From contig NC_091033.1 in NCBI RefSeq assembly GCF_041296385.1, positions 15,954,501 to 16,018,500 on the forward strand: a stretch of DNA of 64,000 nt, given 5' to 3'. The position numbers and the translations under genes were made by a program. The DNA comes from Aphelocoma coerulescens. Lineage: Eukaryota; Chordata; Aves; Passeriformes; Corvidae. Numbering within the stretch: position 1 is the stretch's first letter; each line of letters starts with the position of its first letter. Below are positions 1 to 11,799 of the stretch, piece by piece. The notes beneath the pieces are model-generated. The model was not told where the DNA came from. It worked only from the letters and a program-made list of their open reading frames with translations, and ran no database searches.

Positions 1-3000
1 AGTGACCATCTTTTACTTGCAAAAGGAAAAATTTAATACTGCAGCAAATCCCTGGCTCTAAAGCTTATTTTCACATATTACAGGTAAGACATCGCTGAAT
101 CAGAAGAGCTACAGTTTTTATTATTCCTCAACTATTTCCATTTGGAAGTATACAGAATAGAGACATGTGCTTCCCCTTATTATTTTAGTATCATTTGCTT
201 CCTCATGCTTTTACAGCCTCACATACAGGCCCATGACTGTCCCTTTCACCTGCCAAATGCAGACCAGAGATCCCTCAAATCCATCTGTGCAATGACAAAT
301 CCCTCATCAGGTTCAGCAAGTAATAAATCAGATTTAATAACAATTTAGAAATTATTCTTCCTGTAACTTCCTCATGAATCTTGCTTATCATCTTCTCCCA
401 TCACAGAGAGAGAATAATACGGGATTCAAGATCTGACATGCAAATAAGGCGAATTTTGCTGGGAGAGTCTGTTATCTTCTATTCTGAGATGTAAACTTTG
501 TACTAAAAAAAAAATCACCTTGTAGGCTTACATTACAGTTTCACTATGACAAATAACATGTATAATACAATGGGTGCAGTAGAAGTAAACAACAGATATT
601 ATGCTGTTACTAAAATACAAAACTTGCTTGGATCAGCATAACAAAGCTCATGAGAAGTAAGAGAGGAAAGCCAGATGTGGGGAGAAATGCACACATTACT
701 ACTATCCCACCTCCTGGGCCTGCTGTTGCTGTATGCTTTGTCTTCCTAGTCACTCATCCAGCAAAATTTTATTTCCTCTGTGCCTCTCCCACCAAGCTTC
801 CACTTCCACTCCCTGGTACAATATATGGTACCAGAAGTTTATGTCACAGTCCTTTGTGTAGACAGTCCTCTGTTCTCAGAGGCTAAACAGAAAAACACTA
901 AGCAGTCACTAACAGCAGTAATGTCCATTCCTTTGACTGCAGCAGGAATCACAGGATAAATCATATTTGAATAAACCATATTCAGTAGATTTATAATCCT
1001 GGTGATCTACTAGACTGCTAAGTATTGCTGGGTGAGTGAAATATGAAACTGCACAAGGTTTCACTTGACATCACATATGTAATGTAATGACTTACTTTCC
1101 TCTCTCAAGGTAAGATCTCTTTTTCCTTTCACAGTTAAGTCCCAGCTAGCTTAAAAAAACGGATCACTTTATAATATAATCACTTTATATTCAGCCCTGT
1201 GTCACTTGAAAACAAATCATGGTCTCCAGAGAAGGAGCAGAAAAGGAAAAGGATTTCTCCCTTCATTTCCCAGTCACTATGAGCCTCAAACAGTTTTCAT
1301 GTGTCACATGGCCAAACTGCAGTTGCTTGGAGAAACACAGTGGTTTGTAAAGGTCCATGAAAATAGACATGTGCAAAGGGATGAAAATATGATAGATAAA
1401 TATTTTATAGTTAATGTCTATGAAAACCTAGTCAATGGTCCTCCAAACAAGGAACAGAAGGAACATCATATGGTTTAATAACATTTGCTCACCGAATAAA
1501 TTGAAGTTACTGCTGTGTTGGAGATGAGGAATGAAGTAGTTGCAGAGAATTACCTCTTTATCTTTACTTAAAACATTCATACAAGTTACAGTATTTTGAA
1601 CCCTTACCAAAATCCTAGTGGAACTACAAGCAGCCATCAGAGCATTCCAGAATCTTCACAGAATGATCAAAGAATCCCCTGCTGAAAATGCAAGGGAGAA
1701 AAATGGTCTGTAGACAATTCTGTCTCATTTGCTTCAAATATTCTGTCTGCAATTCTCCTTCTCTGGAAGGCAAAGTAGGAGGAATCTTCCCCCTGATGTT
1801 AGTGTGAATTTAGCTTGTGTGTTTGTGTCTCCATGGAGACAATGTAAACACATCTGTTTTCTTTTTGCACTTCTGATGGAAGCATTCTACACAGAATTCA
1901 TCGTTGCAGAGAACAAAAACATTATCTTGAGGCAGAAATAGAGATAATTCCTCACACAATGAAAAAAGAAACCGGGTTTAGTTCATTTCCATCAATGATC
2001 AGTGTCACCAGAAGAGAAGAGCAGTGGAGTTTACAGTCGTATCTTAAAGCTCAGGGTTCGCATATCTTGATACTTGAACAATAAAATAATGTTAACAAAA
2101 CAGTTGATGTTAAACTCGTGTTACAAGGGTAGAAAAAGAAATATAAATGCAGGATACTCATGGCCATCAGGAGAAATGCAATATTCTACACTTCTGAAAT
2201 GTCAGTATGACATTATAATGCTGCCAGATCTGTTATACATTGTTGCCCTTCGTGTAGTCTCTAAATCTTAGTAATTCCCAAGACGTGGCAACAAAGCTAC
2301 GTTACCTGTAACTTTATTTTACATTTCCCCTAACATCTATGCGCTGCCAGTTAATGAAAGAGGAAAACACATTGCACTGCAGTGGTGTCAGTTATTTGTT
2401 CCTTTGGTTAAAGATGTTTCAAGAACTGGCAAAAGAAAACAAGTTTAAGCAGGGTTCATTGTTTCAATAGCTGAATGTCCATTCAGCGCCTGAAGCATGT
2501 TAAGCTGGTTTTTACCAGTCATAAGAATGTCCCATGCTCCTTGTTAATCCACTAATGTAATGGAACAAACCACTTACAAGCATCACTGTCTGCAAAAGGG
2601 GAAAATATTAAATAAAGATTTCCTACCAGAATTTTAGTGGTTTTCACAAAATCAAATCATTAATCTTAGAAAATCCACATTTATCACAACACGCAACCTT
2701 CAATATGCATTCCTAATATTCCAGCATCTTATCAATCATTCTCGCTTGTGAAATCTTTAGCCTGCAAAATGAAATAGGCCCATGATTTTTGGTTGTGGCC
2801 ATGAGCCCAGAAATAAGTTCCTTCTGTAAAGTACCCTCTTAAATAGAAGCGATTACTCTTTGCCACACAAAATCCTCAGAACAGTAAAGAAACAGAAACA
2901 ATGTTTTAAAGATACACTGGAAATTTCAAATACCAAACCTTTTTGTTATGGACTAGTAAAGTACTAATAGTTTCCCTGGTGAGTCCTATCATCTTAGGAG

Positions 3001-3030
3001 CCCCTGGCTCTTCTCTGTAAAATTTCCAGT
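1..3030. other. Gene-free AT-rich stretch
   Basis: AT-rich DNA with no open frame longer than about 90 codons and no repeat end that I recognise. Donor-like signals occur at 84 (TTACAG then GTAAGA) and 1110 (CTCAAG then GTAAGA), but neither is paired with a convincing acceptor at exon distance. I see no RNA gene. It may be intergenic, or an intron of a transcript running out of the left edge. Confidence 0.6.
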
Positions 3031-3107
3031 GTGCTGCAGCATAGTCAGCAGATCTCTGAGTCATGTATTAATAGACTGGGCCCATCTATTTCTTCCAGTG
3101 TTGCAGC

Positions 3108-3260
3108 CTATGGCTGGAAGGAAAAGGTGACCTGTGCTCCCGAGTCCCTCCCCAACTGTCTCAAGGCCCTGAAGACACTTTTGATTGACTCTGGACTGTG
3201 CATTGTGATTTCATCACCACCCACAAGGAAAAGCAGTAACAGGCAATAGTCGAGGGCCAT
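3108..3260 (-). pseudogene. Short open frame of unknown origin, possible remnant
   Basis: On the minus strand an ATG at 3260 opens a 50-codon frame that ends at a TAG at 3110-3108. The first residues read MALDYCLLLLFLVGG, a hydrophobic run like a signal peptide. A run of charged and polar residues follows. The same frame stays open for another 20 codons after the TAG, down to about 3048, so this could be a broken coding segment. It lies just downstream, on the minus strand, of the CpG-rich segment at 3.4-3.8 kb. I do not recognise the family. A chance frame is equally possible. Confidence 0.2.
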
Positions 3261-3384
3261 ACTAGGAAGCTTCCTAGTGATGTCCTTAACCTAGGCTTGG
3301 GGAACCAGCAGACAGAGGAGGGTCTGGCATTTGGACCCTCTATTCCCCTTAGAAGGGGAATACCCACCTACAACTATAACCTAC

Positions 3385-3694
3385 CTTTCTTTAGACCAAG
3401 TCACAGAGTTTGGCCCTTCCGCCCCTGGCAACACCTCTGGTGTAGACAGGCCATCACCACATCATGCACCGACCGGCCTCGCACATCCAGAGCTTCAATG
3501 TCTCGAAGTCTCATCCTGGTCCTTGCAGAGGACAAGGCTCTGCGCTGAGGGGACACCTCGCCCCAGTTAATTCTCGTCAGCGAAGAAGACACCGTTCTGC
3601 GCTGAGGGGACAACGCCCCAGCCTGTCGCCCCCTCAGCCGCTGCCCCCGGACGATGACAGAGCCTCCCGCGCGCAGTCCGCACGCGCGTCGCAC
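3385..3694 (-). other. Candidate first exon on minus strand, CpG-rich segment
   Basis: Read on the minus strand, the CpG-rich segment ends in AAAG followed by GTAGGT, an acceptable splice donor with the intron starting at 3384. The exon would hold an open frame of 97 codons (ATG at 3694, stop at 3403-3401), but that frame is arginine- and alanine-rich upstream and resembles no family I know. A stop-poor GC-rich region makes such a frame likely by chance. A TTTAAA on the minus strand at about 3701-3706 could be a weak TATA-like element. A plus-strand or bidirectional start cannot be excluded. Confidence 0.25.
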
Positions 3695-3795
3695 GCTCCC
3701 CTTTAAACACCTCGGGGCTCGCGGGCGGCTCTCGCGAGAGCTGCCGCCCTGAGGCGGAGCTGCGCGCTCTCCTCTCTTGGGTGACGTGGCTTTCC
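3520..3795. promoter_or_regulatory. CpG-rich promoter-like segment with TCTCGCGAGA
   Basis: GC and CpG content rise sharply against AT-rich flanks. TCTCGCGAGA lies at 3730-3739 inside a 12-bp perfect palindrome; this element is known from CpG-type, TATA-less vertebrate promoters. TGACGTGG at 3782-3789 is CRE-like (ATF/CREB). Both motifs together suggest a housekeeping-type start region. Direction is uncertain: a GTAGGT donor on the minus strand at 3384 favours minus, and exon-like segments further right on the plus strand leave room for plus or bidirectional use. Confidence 0.6.
3539..3621. repeat. Local direct duplication inside CpG segment
   Basis: A motif of about 27 bases, with core TCTGCGCTGAGGGGACA and ending CGCCCCAG, occurs at 3539-3566 and again at 3595-3621. 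The two copies are offset by 57 bases and differ by a few bases near the 3' end. Confidence 0.8.
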
Positions 3796-3799
3796 AGTC

Positions 3800-6700
3800 A
3801 ATTATCTTTCAATACTTTCAACACTCATTTTATAACAATATCTGCTACCCCGCCCGAAAAACATTCTGCAGGAAGAGGTATTAGCATTCATATCGCGATT
3901 TAATCTGTTTAATTGCCAGCTAGATAGGCGGGATATCCCCGCTGCAGTGCAAGTGTTCTCTGGAAGGACAGTTCAGATGATTAAAGATGGAACCATTTCA
4001 GTCATTTCACAGCTCCTTCAGCTAGGCCGTGATTTTTTATGCCTTTCAGAATACTTTGGCGAAGGAATTTAATGACATGGCCAAACTTAGAGTGAAAAGG
4101 GCACAGTCCACATCTTAGGCAAATTACAATTAAAAAAGAGATGTAAAAGGAGTATGATATTACGGTAGAAGAAGCAGGCAACAGGTGAAAATCAGGACAA
4201 AAAGGGCTGCTAAGGAGAGCTGGCTTTTGGGTAGCACAAGCAGAAAGGTATAAAGGAAAAGAGAGCCCTGGAATAAATTGCCCACACATACACCTACTCT
4301 GTGACTGAACTGCAAGTAGCTTGATGGTTCTTTCATTTTCCTCTCTTCATATTTTGCAGAAACATATTTGTCACGTATAAATCAGGAATTAATATATGTG
4401 GCTATTCCAGTGAAATGTCTGATTTTTCAGTTGAAGAGCAGCATGGCATAACATCACACAAATCAAGAATAGCATAAATAGTGAAGAAAAGATTTACTAA
4501 TTCCAGTAACTAATATTTCTGCTGTGTGCCCCAAGAGTTCCAAGTCAATGCAGAAATGTTGCTGAGATGGAGGATCTTCTGTAATCTTAGAATTACTTCT
4601 GATGGTACAACATTCTGTGTTACAAGCATGTGATACAGTCAATGATGTACCTGTGGCACAGTTCACAGATAGAAGCAGCACAAAACCACCTAGGGACTAA
4701 GTCTTGCTTAGCTCTGAAGCACTGCTGCATTAAGAGACAAATACTAAAGCACTGGTATATGTCCTCAACAGAAATTGCAGTAAGAGTATATATATAAAGT
4801 TACATCCGATTATATATATGTATAACTTTTGAAAAATGTTCTCTGTCAAACAGTGAAAATATTTTAAGTGGGATCCAGGGGGGGGTGGTGTTCTAATCTC
4901 AAGTTAAAAAATATTTTCTATTGTCAGTATGGATAATAAGAGTAGAGGATAATTATAATATCTGCCTGTGACATATCCTTTAGAGGCCCTGCAAACATTT
5001 TGGAGCTGAGAATTCAAAATTATCTTGACAGGTTGGAGAGAATCTAAAATGAACAAAGTTAAATTTAATAAAGGTAAGTGTAAAATGCTCTACACTTAGG
5101 AAAGACAAATGAAATGCATAAAAGCAAAATGGGGACCATCTGGTAAGGCAGCATTTCAGCATAAAAGCATCTAAAGCTTATGGTGAATTAATAACATGAT
5201 GCTCAAATACAAAAGACTGATCTCATTCTGGGAGGCCTTGCTACAGGAGTCATATGTAAGATACAGATGCAATCTATTGCACTTCATGTGAGAAATGAGG
5301 ATAGTGTTTGCAGGTTGGGGAACCAGATAATAAAAAAGTAGAAGAATCAGAGAGATTCTAGAAGTGTAGGAACAGCAAGGGACATGGACACAGCTGGCAG
5401 AGAAACTAAATATGGGACAGTCTAGAATGTCCTGTAACACAGAGTGTCAAGAGTTATGTAAAAGGTGCCCCTGAAAAAGATGTTTCACAGTAGAAATTAA
5501 TCCAGTATAAGGACAGAAAATCAGGAGATCTTTATCCAGATCAGCAGAGCAAAAATTAGCCATGCCTCTAAAAGGTTACTAACTTTAACTCAATGCAAAA
5601 ACTAATTGAACTTCAGGAAAAGGCAGTCAATATTTTCCCTCATTAAAAGTATAAAAATAAAACTGTCCATAAAGAAGGAACAACTCCTACACTTTGTAAA
5701 GCCTTTTCAGTACATACTGCAATATTTTCAGGGGGGAAGCAGTTTAATAGAAGAGAATGAGGTACCCCTAAAGTGCTAGTAATCAAAAAGAATGTGACTG
5801 TGTATTAGTGATGATTCCAAGGTTAGCATTATCCAACATTTTCTGACATGTTCTTTCCTTGTTGTAATTTAGAAATGGCTTTGCCCTCATTGCCGTGGTT
5901 AACATTTCTTCAGTCTGAGTGAAATCAGCCTCTAACTTTTTATGTTGACTTTTAAACAGGAAAGGTAAACAAGCAATTAATGTTCTGTGGGCATTGGGCG
6001 GAGGGTTACAATTCCCGTTACAGGAAGAGTTCCTGCTGCAGTAGAGAACGCTAATACAAGGGCTTTGGTCCCTTGTTAAGTCTTTGCCTAATTATGAAGG
6101 AAACATACAGATACAGTAGGTTCCATCTAATTCTTTTAACTAAATAAACAAAGAATGCGAGGCTTAGCTATGTACACTCACTGTTGTGCCAGCAGGCTTC
6201 TTAAACACAGAGATACCACTTAAAATTCTGTAAGGTTATATAAGGTTATAAGTGCCAGTATTCTGGCTGGTTATGCTATCATCAGTTGGTTGGTTTAATC
6301 TTTTTTTGAAACCATAGACAAACCAGTCTATTTCCACAGGCAACCAGTTACATTAACTGGTGTTAGGCACTAAGCTGTCTTTTCATTTCATTCCATTCCT
6401 GCTTTGATCATTTCAGGGAATAGCACTCATTTACCTAATCAGGAGAAACAGAGTAGAATAAGTCACTGAAAGGTCTCAGTTTGTAGTGGTGACCAGCTGT
6501 GAAATCAAAGCTCTTTCTGGTTAGCACAGACGTGGGGAGAAAAGTGATTTGTACCTGCTGATGCCGATTTTTGGGTAGCAGAAAATTAGGTTATTGTTGT
6601 TCCACTACAAGTGCATTATTTTTCTTTCTGTGAATTTACAATACTCAAACATTGTACAAAGAAATATTGGAGATATTTATGAGCATATAACTCCAGAGAA

Positions 6701-9700
6701 AAATGTGCTCTCTTTCATTGCTGGTATCCAGAATATACTCCTCCACAATGATTTGGCATTAGAAAAAAGTTCCTGTATCTTCCTTTCTCCCTGTGATACA
6801 TTCACCCATTTCCACATTGTGTGTGTCATCATTTGGTTTTAATTTTCCAATGTCTTCTAGTGCACTATTGTCACTGAACGATGGTACAACAAAAATATGA
6901 TCTACTTGACAGGCAAATGCTTCTTTGCTCTAAATCAACACATCACCAACAATATATTAACCTGCTACTATGTGTATTATAAGGGGATGTGGAGGTGTGG
7001 GGTGTAGTTATTAAGAATCAGTCAAAACCTCTGTTTGAGGCCCTTTTCCCACCCACCCCTTCTCATTCTGTCCACTGGGAAAATAATCTACTCAAATACG
7101 AAGGGATTCTCTCAGGTAACAAAAACAGACTTCACTCTTTCATTTTTATCTTCAGCAATAATTAAGATTTAAATTAACTTTAGTGTGCAAATATTATTCC
7201 TGTGACCCTTTGGGAGCAGCACACACATCCCCTGAAAACTGCACTCCCCAAATTCAAAATTTAGTTCATAGCACAGTGCTTCCTTCAGGACAAAATGCCA
7301 TACTCCTGAAAGCCTTGGCACTCTCTCTGCTCTGTTGCTGAAGGACTGCTATTCCTAGAAGATTCAGCTCTGTAAGATAAGTGTTAATACATTCTTTTTG
7401 CAGGTCTCCAGGGCCTGAAGTTTGAATTTAATGTGAACTGAATAAAATAATTTGCTTTTTATCAGCATGGTCCGTGAACTGTGGTTTGAGGCCAATATGT
7501 GACTCTTAAGGTAAATGAGTTTAGCTGCAACTCCCTAATCCCCGGATAAGATCATAAAATCACCACACATCACTCAGTACTGTTTAGCAAAAAATGCCTC
7601 CATCTCTAGTAATAACAAAAACTCTGAATTATAGTCACTGGCTTCTCAAAGATGATGGCTCTTGCAGGTTCAGGTGAAGTATGTGACTGTGTATGGAGAG
7701 GATGGAGTGCAGCCAGCACACCACAGTAACCTCCATTTCACATTGATATTTGATTTCTGGAAATCTACTCAGAAATCTACTTCTAAAAAAATGAACCATC
7801 CTGTTGCCTACTCTTTCTCTCTTAAACAGCAACATACACATACTTTTATACATAATCCTTTTTAGTTAAAACTCATGCTCTGCCTTAGCTAAAGTTCAAG
7901 AATAAACATGGGAGTAACTCCTGATGTAGACTATTGTAATAACAAGTTTAGGTATGATTTATTCAGTTTATTCACATGCAAACATGGGAACTCAAATGTA
8001 GAGACAGTTGCTGAAACAATTAGTCTTTTCCATAAAATTACAGATGCTAGAGAAGGAAAACACTCAAATATGCAACAGGCAAGGTGTCCTCATTCTTATG
8101 AATTCACTGTTACTTCAAACATTGGTACCACCTCTCTGGATTACTTACTACTAGTTTCACTAAATAGATAATTTAGTAGCAAGAACTTCTACCAAACGAC
8201 TAAAAGCAAATCAGTAGCAAGAATTTCACTAAAATAGAAAAGTATGTCTAAATTTCAACTCAATGTCATGCACAGGTACTGCACATTTAACAGCATAAAC
8301 CTGATGGTGCTTGTGTCCTAGCATGGAGCAGAAACAACCAATACAGTGAATCCTCCCATTTAATAGGTAAAGCCTAACTAAATATAACACTTCTGTCAAT
8401 TTAATGGCATAATCTTGCATGAAAAGCGTCCATGAGAGAAAATGCAGAGGCAAAAATACTCTGAACACCTTATTTCTTACAAATTCGTCGCACAAGCCTG
8501 TGAGCTCCTTTAAGATTCTTCTCACAGTAAAAGATGAACTCAGCAGAACACTCTCAACCTTTTTTCTCTGAAGCAAGCTTCAGTATTTTTTATTCCGTCA
8601 TGTAATCTTTTTAAGAACCTTTCCTCCAAGCTCAATAGACTTATCAAACAAATTTTCAGTTAATAGGGAGATAGGAGTTTAAAGAACAGCAAATAGACAT
8701 AAGACAGTAAATTGACGGATGCCACCATCACTCAGATATTTTTTTGTACAATTTAAGTTACTACAATCAAGCACATTCTACTCAGGTGAGGTCTGGAGTG
8801 CTATTCTAAATTCAGAATCATTTCATTATGTAGGCACAGGCAGAATAGGTCCACATTGACCAAAAGCAGAACAGAATTTGTTCACAGACAATATTAGAAA
8901 AGCTTAATTTAAGATTCAGCTTAACCCTGGTGCTTTAAAACCACCGGATTTGCTAGTTTGAGAACAGTCCCTCACTAATCTGCACAATCAGCAAACCAGT
9001 TTAGAATGTGAACAGAGCTCACAGCTGTCCACATCTTACTGTGACCATTCAAAGTTAGTTAAAAACAAAGTAAGGATATTAATCAAAGAAATCTGAAATA
9101 AGTCACTACAAAAATAGTTACACTGTTTAAACTAAACCAATACTAGTCAGTGTGTACAGATTAGTTTTAACATTTTCTGTAATTCTTGTTTGAACTCAAG
9201 TGTAGTGAATTATCTAACTCCACCTCTAAAAAAAAAATTAAAATCAAAAGCAGTTTTCATTTGGCACAGAATTTTTAGGCAAGGGTGACAGATCCTAGCA
9301 AGAATATGTTGGGGCTATCCATACATGCATACCTATTTTACACAGTACTAAATATCAGTCTTTAAAAAAAAACAAAAACAAAGCAAACAAACTGACAGGG
9401 ATGTTCAAATAGGAATTCAGAGTTCGACAGTGATATTCTTAAGAATATATGACTTTACAACCTGGATTAAAGTGAATATATACTAATCTGAAAGATGCTC
9501 ATACTCAAAAATTCATTATTGATAATGAATATATTATCATATTATGAATTATTCTGTGCAGATGTGCCGCAGTATTTTCTTCCAGAAGGGTTCACGTAGG
9601 GTCCAGTTCAAACATTTTCAGGACTATGTTTTTCTGGTTCATTTCTGACAAACAAGAACATTATCATCTTGTCTTATACTTTGTTTCAAGCTGAATCTCT

Positions 9701-9840
9701 TTATTCAGTTTCCCTCATCATACTTCATCACCTCCCCTCCCTTTTTTGACCTCCTTCTGAATCACTTTTGAGTCTAAGTTTTATGCCCTTTCAACATGTA
9801 TTAATTTTCGTTTCCATGCTTGATTTTGAACATTTCTTGC
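3800..9840. other. Gene-free AT-rich stretch
   Basis: No recognisable exon, RNA gene or transposon end. It holds short TA-rich microsatellite-like runs near 4786-4822, a small GTTATATAAG duplication near 6235-6251, and an inverted repeat at 9511-9530. The longest open frame (8576 to 8229, minus strand, 115 codons) has no feature of a real protein and is treated as chance. Confidence 0.6.
9511..9530. repeat. Perfect inverted repeat, 9-bp arms
   Basis: ATTCATTAT, a TG spacer, then ATAATGAAT form a perfect hairpin or palindrome in AT-rich DNA. It is probably a chance low-complexity structure. Confidence 0.75.
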
Positions 9841-9848
9841 CTACACAG

Positions 9849-9941
9849 TCCACAGATGGCAAAACTCTCCACTCTATGTATGTATCTGTTTCTGCCCCTC
9901 TGCCTAGACATGTTCTCTTCGATGAGGAGCTGTGGGAACAG
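9849..9941 (+). other. Exon-like segment, open in phase 0
   Basis: A pyrimidine-rich tract ending TACACAG precedes 9849. A donor GAACAG followed by GTGAGA starts at 9942. The 93 bases between are a multiple of three and open in frame 0 as 31 codons, ending DEELWEQ before the donor. The composition is protein-like, but I do not recognise the family, and one 93-base open segment is weak evidence. It could be a coding exon, a lncRNA exon or chance. It would fit a plus-strand transcript starting at the 3.7-kb CpG segment. Confidence 0.25.
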
Positions 9942-9949
9942 GTGAGAAA

Positions 9950-11490
9950 CGAGTAACCAGAGGGTATAGGGCAATTGCATTAGAGATCTCTCAAATGAGC
10001 AATGGGAGGAAAATGCTTTTAAATCCCAGCTTTTCAAGATGGAGGAAAAACCTCTGTTAATACAAAATATACTGACTTAGATAAACCAAACTGTTAGGGA
10101 AAAAGAATGTTTAGGATATAGTGATGCACAGACCTAAACGGAAGCAAAGCCTCAAAAATGCAGGAATTTTTCATACATTCATTTGAAAATTAGAGCCAGC
10201 CTCTCTAATGTGTATTTCAGTTCAGAGGTAAAACATTTGTAATACCCACCAGCACTTACACAAGAAGTGATCTTAACTCTGCTAATGTGTTTTCTTCTGC
10301 ATTTGATTTTGGGATAAGGAGGAGACATAGGGATTTTTCTATTAGCTTGGTTTTTACATAGCAAGAACTGACTTGGTCCTGGCTAAAACTTCAGTGCCAC
10401 TGAAATTGTGCCAGGGATATATTTGGATCCCAAATACATCAAATCTGAAGTGCCAAGAAACAACATCACAGTGTTCAGCTCAGATATGGCAACAGAACAC
10501 AAACACAGGGGAATAAGGAATATTTTCTTTCAAATGCAAATCTACATGTAGCAGGTAAAGTTTTGTCATCTGATGAGAGGCCTCACATGGCATTCAGTGC
10601 ATGTTTCCAGTAGTAAATGGCTAATTTTCCTGCACTGCCTTTTGGAACAGTCTGGGCCCTATATTTATAAGGATAAGCAGACAATGCATGCTTGTTGCCT
10701 AACAGGACTGGAAATAGCAGCAATGCTACCATTAATTCCCTGCTGTTTTAAATGGGACCCAAACAATAAAAGGCAAAGTATTGAGCATGCCAGGCTATTT
10801 GTATGTGGGCAGGACTAGTCTGTGGTGCTAAGTGATACTGCTGCAGAGTTTGTAATAGACAAAATGTTGTGAAGAAATAATTATTTTAATGGTACCATAT
10901 TGGTGTAAGATTAAGTGAATAATGAAGTTAATATGATTTAATCTTGCTGTGACATATATGCTAATGAAATTATGGTAACCAACAGGTTTACCCTGAGTTT
11001 ACTGTGAGATTATGCATGCCATACATACAATAATGAATATGTAAACCAGCACCAAGGAAAAATGGATTCTAAAGAATGACTTTTTACAGCTATCCTCTAT
11101 GGTCTTGCTGCAATGCCTGCTGTATATTCTGTTTCAGACAAATTGTAGTGGGAGTAGGAAAGCTTCTGTCTTTTGATTCTTCCAATAAAGATAGCTCCTG
11201 TCTATCTGGTTTTGGCAGAAACTCAATTGCCTTATAATAATCCATGCAATATTGCTCCCAGGGGCAAGCCATCTAACATCATTCACAGCTGTAGGAAATT
11301 CAAGAGTTACAATTAAGGGCAACAGGCATAGGGAAGTATCACGTTTGCAGTGTGCTGTATATGCAGTATATGCAGCGCTGTTGCTAGAGGGTAGTTAATA
11401 TCCTCCTGCCTTGGAGTTCTGGCAGCTTCTTAACTCAGCACAGCATAGCATGAATGTAGACAACTCAGCCTCACGCTGTGCCTGAGCTGA
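9950..11490. other. Gene-free stretch
   Basis: No gene or transposon end seen. The part at about 10860-11040 is rich in homeodomain- and POU-like motifs (TAATTATT, ATGCTAATGA) and has the look of a noncoding element, but only alignment to other birds could show conservation. Confidence 0.5.
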
Positions 11491-11503
11491 AATACCTTTG
11501 CAG

Positions 11504-11653
11504 GATCTGGAACCTGTGGAAACCCAACAATCATCACAGAGCTTAGCCCCAAAGGCTTAGAGGTCATTCCATGGCATGGCACGCCTACAAGTTCTGTGGC
11601 AGCCAAACAATCCACATTTTTCCATATCTGCGGGGGATGCTGTTTTCCAGCAG
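11504..11653 (+). other. Exon-like segment, open in phase 1-1
   Basis: An acceptor-like ACCTTTGCAG ends at 11503 and a strong donor CAGCAG followed by GTAAGA starts at 11654. The 150 bases between are open in one frame only, with split codons at both ends (phase 1-1), the arrangement common for extracellular-domain exons. The frame carries several cysteines, with CGGCC near its end. The same frame runs on through the donor to a TGA at 11788-11790, so the segment may just be part of a chance open frame. I cannot assign a family. Confidence 0.25.
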
Positions 11654-11799
11654 GTAAGACATTAACTCTGTACAGATCTAAGTGCCAAACCAGTTATATT
11701 CTGTTACAGACTGATGCAAAGGCTCCCGAGGCTATTGATCTCTTCTTATTTTGCATTAATAATACCCAGTATTTGTTCAACTCCCACTGAATGGACTGG

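Noticed and set aside
1110..1134. Donor GTAAGA followed 24 bases later by a pyrimidine-rich acceptor
   Set aside because: The implied intron is far too short for vertebrate splicing.
8229..8576. 115-codon minus-strand frame
   Set aside because: Mixed composition with no domain, signal peptide or flanking splice sites.
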